Assembly: GCA_029851415.1 (NCBI GenBank)
Contig: CM056744.1
Coordinates: 91,065,907-91,129,906 of the forward strand
Direction: 5' to 3'
DNA from: Eretmocerus hayati
Lineage: Eukaryota; Arthropoda; Insecta; Hymenoptera; Aphelinidae
DNA length: 64,000 nucleotides
The notes under the pieces were generated by a model that was not told where the DNA came from, made no database searches, and saw only the letters and a program-made list of their open reading frames with translations. Shown here piece after piece: positions 1 to 10,307 of the stretch. The position numbers were made by a program, and so were the translations under genes. Within the stretch, counting starts at the first letter, position 1; the number at the start of each line of letters is the position of its first letter.

Positions 1-103
1 GAAATTTCCAGTCACAAAAAGGATCCAATGGAGAAGAATGGAAGCGTTGATCGAAAATTTGCTGTCACGAAATCAAACCTTTCTCTCCAGAGAAAGTAAA
101 ATA
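1..103 (+). mobile_element. 3' end of a Helentron/DINE-like element (copy A)
   Basis: The window opens inside the last ~100 bp of a repeat that recurs at 20.6, 38.9 and 41.3 kb. Shared features are a TTTGCTGTCACGAAA-type stretch, a terminal hairpin (CTTTCTC, short loop, GAGAAAG at 79-96) and an A-rich end AAAATA, after which all copies diverge. The 5' part lies outside the window. Assignment to the Helentron-associated class is inferred from the fuller copies. Confidence 0.65.
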
Positions 104-254
104 AGAATGTCATGAGATAATTTGAATATTGCGCTCTTCAAACTGAATGAAGTTCAAAACAATATAAGATTTCTAGAAGTAAAGCTTTACATCATATAGG
201 TACAGTACACGAGGTGCTCCACACGTGTGGAAACAACATGAATTTATTTCGAGA

Positions 255-1019
255 AGCTACACTGTAAAAAATTTCTGTGGGAAAACACAGTTCGGTCCTG
301 GTCGGATTTTTATCCAGTCGCGAACACTGTGAGTTGACAACACGCTTGGGAAATCACAGTGCATGACTGTACAGCTGTGCGTAGTCACCACCGAGTTTGG
401 GTTTATACCAGCGGCGCTGTGCTCTCACAGCTGAACAGTGAAAATCCACCTGTCGACAGGTTTATCACAAGGGCGTGAAGCATAACAAAACAGAAAAACT
501 TCACCCGTCCCTTGCGATCGCATACCAATAACCCAGTAAATCGTTTAAATTGTAGGAGTGTATTGAGGATTTGATGTATAGCTCTGATCTGAAGAGTTGC
601 ACAATGAGGAGTAGATTCATAGAGAAGTGCGACTCATCTATAAGGTGCACCCCTCGAAGATGACGCCGACGACTCGGAGCAGCGAGCTTCAACGCGGGTT
701 ATGGCGGGATTCGAGCGTTCTCTCTCGCGCCGACTGCCTCGCCGCGCCGTGTGGCGCCGTGCTGCGGCGGATTCACAGATCACTTGGGTTTTGCTCAGTG
801 AGACGCGGAAAACCCAGTTCGGTGCAATGCAAAACCCACGTTTCGCGTTGTGAAATACCAGTACTCGAGACTGGATAAAAAACCGACCCGGTACGATCAC
901 GGTGTTTTCACAGCTACGCCTGTGGATCCTCCGACAAAATAGAGCTCTGACAGGGTTCAGCATTGGGATTACCCAGTACTAAAGTGGAAATTCACACAGA
1001 AATTTTTTACAGTGTAGCT
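255..1019. mobile_element. TIR element, TA-flanked MITE (Tc1/mariner-type ends)
   Basis: Both ends carry the same inverted sequence of about 25 bp (AGCTACACTGTAAAAAATTT at the left, its complement at the right). The ends can be read as CACTGTAAAAAATT flanked by TA on both sides, the usual target duplication of Tc1/mariner elements. The 765-bp interior is GC-richer than its flanks and has scattered CACAG/CTGTG palindromes. Its overlapping ORFs on both strands look like chance ORFs, and no transposase is visible, so it is non-autonomous. Superfamily is inferred from the ends only. Confidence 0.75.
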
Positions 1020-4000
1020 CAAAATGAATCCATTTTTGTAAATTTCTATGATTAAGTCACGAATTCCCTGAGATTTTCTTGATTTCCGGTGTCAAAATAA
1101 CTTCCCTGAGAATTCCCTGATTTCTAGGTTCGGTAGACACCATGACTCTTCTCAGTGGACCAAATGACCTTACAAAGCTCTAAAACGAGATACTCGAGAA
1201 TTTCAGAGTGCTACATGAGAGAAACCCAGTGCAGGCAAAAGTAGGGAGCAGGTGTGCGATTGCTGATTTTCGTCTTACACTCATTGCACCAAAATGGAAT
1301 GAAAGAATTGGGTGATGGATCTTACCTTTAGTTTTGTTTTTGAGCAACTTCGCAAGTTTCTTGATAATGTAAGTGATCCGATTGGATTTGAGATGTTCCT
1401 AGCGAGTGTACATCAATATTTCGCGGGACAGATCATCGAAATGCAGTATTATGTTCGCGTGGCACTCATCATCAGCATGAAATTTGATGCTTCCGCTCAA
1501 TCTCACTGGAGTTTTACAACTTTCTCTAACGTCACGTAATCCCCAAATTTCATCTCCTAAAACAATCAGTTAGGTAAATGTGAACAGCAAAAGAGTCGCA
1601 AAATCAAATCATAATTCTCTGGAGAATATAGATAGAGGTAAGTAATATACCCACTACACCAATGTCAAAGCTACAGAAGAAAGCTCGACTTTTGATCAGG
1701 GTAAACAAAGCCTTCTCGAATTCGTTGGAATTGAGATAGTTTCGGAGCAAAAAGATACCAGCTACTTTGAGGGAATTAAAAAGTCCACTGTGGGACAGAC
1801 CAACATCCTCTGCACAGGCTACCATTATCTCGAGCTCATGCATCAGATTGTAGAGGAGCGTACCCAGGGCACGATGGAAACAAAGCAAAGGTCGCCAGTA
1901 CTAGTGCAGGCTCTTTCTTTTCAGCTCTGGAGGCTCTTATCATGGCCGATTGCAGTTTACGTCGTCTGATGTCGAGTACATTCGCCATCTCAATTATACG
2001 TTCTTGTGGTACCCGCAGAATTTCTATTCCATATCTGTACACCAAAGTAAAGACTGTATCGTACTCCGATATGCTTCAGGGGAATAACAGAACTATGTTC
2101 AAAAGAAAATTGAACGATCTTAACGAGCTTGAGGAAATAAGAAGCGATCTTTCACGGGGGGCAGCACCAACAGATGGAAAGCGACACGGAAGGACCCGTC
2201 TACGTTCGTCAGAGGCAGACTCTCTGCTTCCTTCCCGGTCGCAACTCCCTGCCCTCTTCTCTTTGACCTTTCGCTACGAGACTTTTGTTCATTTGACGAG
2301 ACGCAAAGAGGATTAGTGTCGAGTCTCGGCTTGTATTATATACCTTGACGTTCCACTGTTGGAGCTCGCGGGTTGGCCGCGGGACATTGCGACGCTACGC
2401 GGTTCTGTGTGGATTCAAACTTTTCTTTGGTGACCTTTGAACCTTGTACTCCGAGTTAATCGGGCTTTTGAGCTTTGAACGACAAAGGACATCTACCTTT
2501 CTGTGGAATGATTTGTGCCAGCTTATTGGAGACAGCTATACGTGGATTCTGAGCTTGGGGTTCAGGTAATCGATTGCCATTGACGGCCATGGATTTTTGA
2601 TTCAAAATTTTGACAGAGTCTCCTCAAAAGAAGAAGAAGTTCATTGTATCACAAGGGTATCAGATTCATCCTTGAACATAGGGGAGGATACGGAACTCCT
2701 GATTTGTTCATTGGGACCGAAGAAAGTTATCTTATTCACAAAGAGCTGACCTTCTCTTCTGAGACAATCTCATTTCTGAGGCCAGTGATCACTTGATTCG
2801 ACCTGATCTTCCACGGGAATTTGACATTGTCGAATATCTCAGTAATTCCTTCATAAAGAAACTCGCTTATGAACAGGACCTAATCGAATGATTTGAACTT
2901 TGAAGTCGATCCCAGCGTCACGAATTACCAACCACCGACGAGACATTACTCTAGAAAAAAGTTTGTCATACATATCAATGATTCCACAGGAAGTGTGACT
3001 CTTTGGGGGAAAAATCGTTTCAAGGAGTGATTAGGATCAAAATTATTCCAGCTTCAGACGACTCTCGGTCCCTCGTTACAGTTGATTCCCTTTAGTTTGG
3101 GCATAGAGAGAAAAAAAAATTATCTAAAACTACATGTGTTAAAACTGAAGCCAGCCGAGGAAATGCAAGGGGAGTGTTGTGAAACAGATCGATCGTTGCC
3201 GTCAATTTAGCTGAACTTGCAAACAGAGTAATCGAGAGGTGCGCGAGACATCACCAGTGCCACTCGAAAGTGCGCCCAGGCGGATATTGTGCGCGCGAGT
3301 ATATCGACGAGCTGACGCTACTCTCTGCATGTGGCAAACTCTGTGATGCATCGCAATTAGGCGTCAATTAGAGGCAAATCTCATCCGAGCGTACAGAGCA
3401 AGTTTGAATCTGCCTTCACTACTATCAGCCGGAGATGCACATCAGATTCCAGCAATCCAGTAGATTAGAAAGTAACACTTCTAGTGCATACACATAGTCG
3501 TGATTTGTGCAACGCACACATACGTCTTGGCGTGTCTCTTTATACGTGCACTATCATTGCTCACGGTACTTTTCATTGATAATTTGACTCAGGAAGAGAT
3601 TACATTGAGAGCTGACGAATCCTGTTTCATGAAAATTACAAATTTATTAGAAACTCATCATTTTACGCTCTCCCATCTCTCATTCATGACCATTTGGAAA
3701 ATGTGTTGCTTAAAATTGTTTATTGCAATCTTCTTCCATGCGGAGAACACGCAAGCTCGATTACTCATGCCAGTATCATTGCAACTTTTATTTGTGATTT
3801 TTGGAAATTCTTCACACCGTGATTACCTAAAACTTAGCCATATAACAAGACCTAAAATGAAGAGTTGGAAAGGCTAAGATGAGAACACCCTCAACACTTG
3901 ATCATACAGGCGATATAAATCAGTAATGGAGTGTAAATATTGCTCTTCGAATTGCGTTTAATTTAGATGCTTACAGTTTGCGCTATAGAATTGACACAGC

Positions 4001-4892
4001 TGCTCATCCATCTCAGATGGCCACAATCATTACCGAAATGAAACGGTCGTGATACAATTTCATCCCTGGCAAAATCCTCCGAGGTCTGAACCGATCCAAT
4101 ACCTCACACTTGCGACAATGCGACGGTCGGATAAAATAAAAGATTTTCCACTAAAGCTTCATGCATGGAAAGGAGGTCTCAATTGCGGCACGAGCCTGGC
4201 TCTATACTTCTAGCTCTAGAATCTCAGAGCGACGATGCAATTGCGAGAAAAGCTCTACCATACATACAAACACACACGTGCAAGAGGCTGCTATATGTTC
4301 GCCGCAATGAAGAGAGATGTGTAAGGGCGGCGCGGAGGAGCTCAACTGAAAGCAAAGTCAGAGAGAGAGAAAGCTCGGTTCCGCGCTGAATTCGCTTTTG
4401 TGGTGGCAAGTGCACCGCTCGCGTCTTTGCGCTGCCTCTCTTTTCACCTTATATACAATGTTGCCAACCTCTTCGTCGTCGTCGTCGTCGTCGTCGTCGT
4501 CGGCAACGGCGTCACCTAACCGCTCAAGTGGCTAAGTGGCAAAAGAATACAAGTCGTCGACGGGCTTTCTTTGCCATCACTAGCCTTTATTTCAGCCTCA
4601 TCTCCTGCTCTTTTGCCTTATAGCACCTGCATCATCGCCATCGCAAACCCCGTTATACACTGCTTCCTTGCAAACATCTCTCCCTGCCTTTTCATATTTT
4701 TATATCCTGAAATCGCAGTGGAGTTGAGAAGAGAAATGAGAATTGATGAAGGTAATGGGCTATTTTTCGGGACATTTCCTTTCAGTACCTCAGCAAAAAG
4801 GAGAAATTATACCATGATGATGCGACGATGTTTTTTGATGATTGATCTGAATGGTGAAGTGGGGGATAAACCTTGTTCCATAACCTTGTTGA
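1020..4892. other. No supported gene; AT-rich intergenic DNA
   Basis: ORFs here are short, lack recognisable domains and mostly overlap on opposite strands. A TATA-like stretch (TATTATATACC, about 2332) lies before GC-rich sequence and could be a promoter, but I could not attach an exon to it. A 125-codon ORF at 3500-3877 has no recognisable similarity and begins at a non-ATG codon. Confidence 0.5.
4473..4502. repeat. (TCG)10 microsatellite
   Basis: Ten uninterrupted TCG triplets, not inside a credible coding frame. Confidence 0.95.
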
Positions 4893-5453
4893 GATTTGAG
4901 TAGGGCTTCACGATATCGAGACGAGCCGAGATTGGTACCCCATCTCGGCTCGTCTCGGAAATTGGCAACATGATCTCGTCTTGTCTCGATCTCGAACGAA
5001 TCTTGGAGACAATGTGATCGTCTCACTTTTCTCCAGTTCTCTTGCGATTTGAGCCAAACGACGAGAAGACGGATTAAATTTGAATGATAATCAGTATTCG
5101 TCTTCTCCTTGTTTAGTCCAAATAGCAAGTGTATCGGACAAAAGTGCGAATAACTCTTAGCGTGTACGGTGCACGGTGACCGGATCGCCTTAATAAATAA
5201 TTGAAATCAACAAAAACCTGAATTAGCGAATTATCACAGCTACAACTATGTTCCAGCAGAAATTACGAGATTTCGAGAATTATTCTCGTCTCGCAGATCT
5301 TGAGATCGTCTCGTCTCGGAGTCATAGTATTCAATCTCGTCTCATCTCGAGCTCGAGCCAAATCTCGAATATTCCATCTCGTCTCGAATGTCGTCGAGAT
5401 CTCGACTCGAGTTCGAGATGAATCTCGGATCTCGGTGAAGCCCTAGATTTGAG
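4893..5453. mobile_element. hAT-type MITE with 8-bp target-site duplication
   Basis: A 545-bp element (4901-5445) begins TAGGGCTTCACGA and ends TCGGTGAAGCCCTA. It is bounded exactly by the direct repeat GATTTGAG (4893-4900 and 5446-5453), the 8-bp duplication typical of hAT transposons. The subterminal parts are packed with TCTCG/CGAGA words in both orientations, so each end can fold on itself. The middle is ordinary AT-rich DNA. No transposase ORF is present, so it would need an enzyme supplied in trans. Confidence 0.88.
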
Positions 5454-5633
5454 ATTCCATAATCAGAATTCAAAATTGATCTTTAGTACTTTTTCCTACT
5501 CATGATAAAACTACATACATCATCATTCGCTTGCTCACATTGGAACCTTGTTCAAAATTGAGTAAGAGTGGCTCTCAGATCGTAGATATGAAAAGATACG
5601 ACCTCGCAAAGGGCATAATGAAATTACCGTTGT

Positions 5634-5842
5634 GGTGGTGTCAAAAAGAACTACGTCGAAGTTGAATCCAAAGGTGAAAAGGGCGGGAATGAGTCCATGC
5701 GGCTTCATCAGCGAGATTTTTTACAGAAAGCCCAAAGCAGCCAAGTAGCTGCGAATCCGCGCGTAACTTTTCCTCTTTCATTATTTTTGGAACATCAGTA
5801 TATCAATGGCCTACATTACATTGACAATATAATTTGATCAAG
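5634..5842 (+). pseudogene. Decayed MBF2-family paralog (3' part and 3' UTR)
   Basis: One frame from 5634 reads GGVKKNYVEVESKG, matching GGIGKDYVEVEFVG of the intact gene at 25.4 kb. About 45 bp later the homology moves to another frame, ending GFISEIFYRKPKAAK and a TAG at 5746-5748, which matches the intact C-terminus HFSIDMWGKKP. Upstream of the first block the frame has TAA TGA stops. The 3' flank also resembles the intact gene's 3' UTR (TATCAATGGCCTACATTACA here), so this is a genomic duplicate that later decayed, not a processed copy. Frameshift plus upstream stops argue for a pseudogene. A sequencing error could explain the shift but not the stops. Confidence 0.72.
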
Positions 5843-6255
5843 CAAGACATGGGAGTATGCTATCATTATTCGATTCTTTCGCTCTCATTACAAATGGTCG
5901 CCTTAGATTTATCTCCTTTGAGTTCTGTAACATCTAAACTTGCCCATAAGTCTCATCTCGGCGCAGCGGACAGATTTATGATTAACGATACTTTATCACA
6001 CTGATAATAATAAGTGAATTAGTGAAATGGTTCGGGCAGAATGTTCATTTGGTGGCTCTTAAATTGCGGAAAAATCAACAAACTTCAACGAATCTTCGTA
6101 TGAATCTCACACAAGTACAACATTGCTCGAAATCCGATTTTATCAACTTGAGCAACTGAACCCATCGTGCATCTTTCGAGGATGAGTTACAGGACGAATT
6201 ACCTTCTCACATGGTATCTTTTTTTCCCACAGACCGAGTGAAACGTTCACTGACA

Positions 6256-6582
6256 AGGGGAGTTCGGAGTCTCCGGGTCCTGAAATCTCACCAAAATTTT
6301 TTTACAGTTTCGTACCACCTAAAATATGAAGAATCCAGAATAACTCCGTCAAATGGGCCTCCTGTTCAAAGTTAGAGCCCATGACATTAACATTGCCCAT
6401 ATAGGCCCATGTTAAAAAAGTGATATATATAGATATACTGGCAACTCTGACATTTTTGCTTGTAGCTCTGGACAGGAAGGCCATTTGACAGAGTTGCTTT
6501 GGGTTCTTCATATTCTAGGTGGCACGAAACTGTAAAAAGATTTTGGTGAGATTTCAGGACCCGGAGACTCCGGACTCCCCTT
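6256..6582. mobile_element. Foldback MITE, CAAGGGGAG ends
   Basis: Two inverted arms of about 160 bp nearly fill the element. The left starts CAAGGGGAGTTCGGAGTC and the right ends with its complement, with a short AT centre (GATATATATAGATATACT). The arms are roughly 90% alike. The centre resembles those of the elements at 6745-7077 and 38085-38418, so these belong to one group. No coding capacity. Confidence 0.8.
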
Positions 6583-6744
6583 GTGAGTTCCTAGAGGTGC
6601 TGATGATACTTGATTTCGACTGCTCATTGCCGGACTGACTATCAAAAGCAAGAGGATGGACCTCTATCACCTTGAATTCTGTTTTCGTAATCACACTGCA
6701 TACCTACTCGAAGATAACACGGACTTGGCAGTTTAACTGATCTA

Positions 6745-7077
6745 ACGAGGCGAACACGAACCGTGCGGGTCCTGGATCTTGACGAAACTCTGGGAATCTT
6801 CTTGTTTTGGTGAGAAATGAAGGTACCCAAAAGGGTTTCGTCCAATGAGCCTCTTACCCTGAGATACAGCTATGGAGGTTAGCATTGTTAGTATATCTAT
6901 ACATGTGTGATTTTAACATGGGCCCATATGAACAATGCTAATCTTCATAGCTGTATCTGAGGATAGGAGGCCCATGGGATTAAACCCTTGGAGATACCTT
7001 CATTTCTCACCAAAACAAGAAGATTCCCAAATTTTCGTCAAGATCCAGGTCCCACAAGGTTGGTGTTCCCCTTGTAA
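6745..7077. mobile_element. Foldback MITE, copy 2 of the CAAGGGGAG group
   Basis: Left and right halves are inverted copies: GACGAAACTCTGGGAATCTT on the left and AAGATTCCCAAATTTTCGTC on the right, with matching GTGAGAAATGAAGGTA blocks and the shared AT-rich centre. The same element recurs at 38085-38418 and as a half copy at 26711-26816. The small ORFs over it come from the repeat. Confidence 0.8.
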
Positions 7078-8951
7078 GTATGAAATAATCTCTCCTACAT
7101 TTTGCTGGATCTCTCGTGATGAGACTATTACCAGAGTTGATTTAGTTATCTTTTTGGGTCTGCTTCCATCAGCACAGAAGTTATGCAAAACACGACATTT
7201 TCTGACAGCCGCATATCTCTCCAGATGTGGAGGTCAATCGTCCTGAAACTTCGCAAGAGTACTCGTTGATACTGAGACAAACTTGCTACAAAGTTCCGAG
7301 CCATTGTCTGTCGACGAAGAGTTTTGGGGTACAACCGAATCCCAATCCAGCTCGCAATCCAGGAAACCAAATTGTTTGAGTTATTCATTTCGAAAACGAG
7401 TAACGATGGATATTTATCTGTACATTACCTCACCATTCACAAAGTAAGCTGGAAGTGGAGAGTTTTCACAACCTGGGATCTCACAAAATCGTCGTACGAC
7501 TCACCTGTAACAGAAAAATATGAGATCATGTTGATGATGATTCATTTATATACATCATTATAGGAAATGAGTCACCGATAGATGAGATGGAGGATTTGGG
7601 GTTGCACCATTTACATGCGAAATTGCGAATGCATGTGCTATATTGACTACAATAAGGAAAAAACAGATGACGCTGCGGCACCTGGAGAGCAGACTCCCCC
7701 CCCCCCCCAGACTCTTACAAAATATTGTTACAAAATGCTATTACAAAAATCGAGATCATTCGGCACAATTATGATCCATGACTACTATAATGGAGAAACT
7801 TCTTATGACACAAGTTCAATTCGATAGTCCGAAATGGAAAGGAACTATTAGGAAAGATTTTGACTGAACTACTTGGATTGAGTACAATACAAGATAGTTT
7901 CGTTTAATCAAAATTTTCAGATAACTCCTTCTTACTCTGGGTCGTTGTATTGCATAGATCAGTCGACCTTTTTTGCGACTACACAAACGGTTAAATCATT
8001 ATACGGCGCTTGACAGATATTTCAGTCGAAATTGAGATTATGGGTGAGGGAGGGAAGGGGGCGATCATTTTTGCATGAGAAAAGCTCGCGATGAGTAAGC
8101 GCGATCACTTCGAACTCGGGGCTCTAACGTGATATCTCTGATTGTTGATGAATTGCAGACGATTGCAGTACTCAATTTCCTTTACTCTTCATTCTGAAAT
8201 TCACATATTGAAAGGGATTGACCTCGACACCACGAATACAAGTTTCTTAACTAGGGTCTGAAATGCCTATACCCTTGGTTACAATGACGTAACTTTGCAT
8301 TTGTACATGGTGTAGAGGGTTATAGATACGGAGGTTACATGCTGAGCTACGACGTCACGAGCGAGTGGCTAGTCAATCACGCGACGGTAACAAAACGGGA
8401 TCCATCACCTCAAGTGAAAGGACACGAGCTGTGTTGCAGCTCATTTTCCGTGTCTCGCTGTGATGCGTATGTGGCAGTTCACATTACCCTCGACATAGCA
8501 CGCGTAAATACAGCTCCGCATCATCGGGTAACGAATGGGCCACAGAATCAGCGTCGAATGAATGCAGACAATTCGTGTCATTTATAACTATATCTCATAT
8601 AGTTCAAGCTTCCTGAACATTCATTCTTCCATTGATGCTTTCCGTGTTATCGTACTAGCTTGCACGTGCTTATTCCACGTGCTAAGGTGATTGTGCCATT
8701 TCAAATCAAGGTGGTTTTGCTGTTTATTTCTTACTCAAATATACAAGCTCCCACACTAATTCATTTCAATTCACAGACTAGCTTGGTTCAAACAGTTGAA
8801 TCCCCATGTCTCAATTTAAATTTGTGATTTTGTGCTCAAATCCAATTTGGGCTCTGTTACAGTTTGAATCTGGAATTCTGTACAGTATATGAACACAATC
8901 ATACATAGATGCACTAGTTTTTAACTCACGAAGGGTTAGGAAAGGCGGTCA
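7078..8951. other. No supported gene; contains a C11 run
   Basis: Short ORFs only, none with a recognisable domain. A run of 11 C residues lies at about 7697. Nothing else structured was seen. Confidence 0.5.
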
Positions 8952-9670
8952 ACTTGAAGGTCCGTGGAAAAAAGATCCTGTGGGGGTGTGATCTTAGATA
9001 AATCCACGATCATTTTCCAAAAAGAATCAGAATCTCTTGTCGCACAGTGAAAAATTGAGGCGAACTAGCGGCCAAATTTCTGCTCATCGTCATTTTATTC
9101 GATGGACTCATTGTAAACGGTATGTGAATGTTCGTCTTTTTCACGATTATTCGTCTTTTTTTCGTGATTTTTCTGTGATAGCTCTAAAAGGATGACTTTT
9201 ATCGGAAAATGTATATAGTATTCCGTACATTTTTTCTAGCTCTACAAGTTGATGCGTTATTATTTATTAAAAAACGGGTACATCCGCGGTGAGATTCTCA
9301 GATAAGAAGGAAAACATTATAGGAATGTAAGCATTTCTCCTACTTTTTTCTGAAGTTGTTCTAACTATCCAGAGTATCCGGTTTCTGGATAAATGTGTGC
9401 ATCATCTTGTGAATATCCGAAAATCCTACAAAAAACTATCCTCTCGGTTATTCGATAAAATTCTCTTCGTCCGACTTATTACGGAAAAACTACGAAAGAT
9501 GTATAAACCCACAAAAAAAACGAAATGTTACATATCATTTATTTGGTAAAATCTAATAAAAATTATTTTATTTCAAAATCTACTAAGGGGTGATTTTGAT
9601 TATTCTTCCGGAAAAATGATCTTGGAGGTGTCTAAAATCACAGCCCACAGGACCCGACTCACCTTCAAGT
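8952..9670. mobile_element. TIR/foldback element
   Basis: The ends are inverted copies over roughly 80 bp: ACTTGAAGGT, then TCCTGTGGG, then TGTGAT and TTAGA blocks, then GATCATTTTTCC, seen in reverse complement at 9610-9670. The interior is AT-rich without a long ORF. No clear target duplication was found, so the superfamily is not assigned. Confidence 0.65.
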
Positions 9671-9760
9671 GTGCCAAAGCATTGTACTTAATTATTGTTC
9701 GTTCATGTACGAAATAATGCAGAAGCTGAAAGTAGAATGTTTTGCACTTCTAAATGGTGA

Positions 9761-10307
9761 CTAGCTAGCTAGGTAGCTATATAACGCGGTTGTATTGTAT
9801 TGGCCAATCGAGGCAAGAGTATAAACTAAAGTTGATAGCACAGAAGGTCCGAGAGGAGATCTGTTTTCGTGATAGTGAATTTTTCCATCGCCGAATAATT
9901 TATTCAAGTGCCTGAACATTTCTCGGATGTGCTGAAATGACATGGTATGCCCTCAAATCTTTTACAACGCGCAAAAAAAGCAGTATGTTCAATTTCATCA
10001 TGGTGTAGAGGACGTCGGTTGAACAACTCGGTGCTCGTTATCCACGCAGGATAAGATGATATGACTGAAAAATCATTTACCAACTCGATTAAATCGTGGA
10101 TACCTTCCCAAACTGCATCTGGTAAGTGAATAAAAAAAACTGAAGAAATGTAAAGAAATAGTCGAAGAAAGCTATCGATTGCACAACCATTCGCACGGCT
10201 AGTTTACGGAGTAGCCGATCGGTGGGGTGGATACCGTAAATTGCAAAAAGGGCAAACGAGAGCCGCAAACTGCTCTCCAGTTTGCCTCTCAAATATATGT
10301 TTAACAC
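9761..10307 (-). pseudogene. Possible chemoreceptor-like exon fragments
   Basis: On the minus strand, 10307-10101 reads LRLSFALFAIYGIHP followed by a hydrophobic stretch FFDYFFTFLQFFLF, then a possible donor (AAG/gtatcc). This resembles the first exon of insect odorant or gustatory receptors. A second ORF (about 9920-9761) follows a TTTCAG acceptor in phase and reads HIREMFRHLNKLFGD, reminiscent of a gustatory-receptor loop. Membrane segments expected between them are missing, there is no ATG before the hydrophobic part, and no later exons were found. It may be a receptor relic or chance. Confidence 0.2.
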
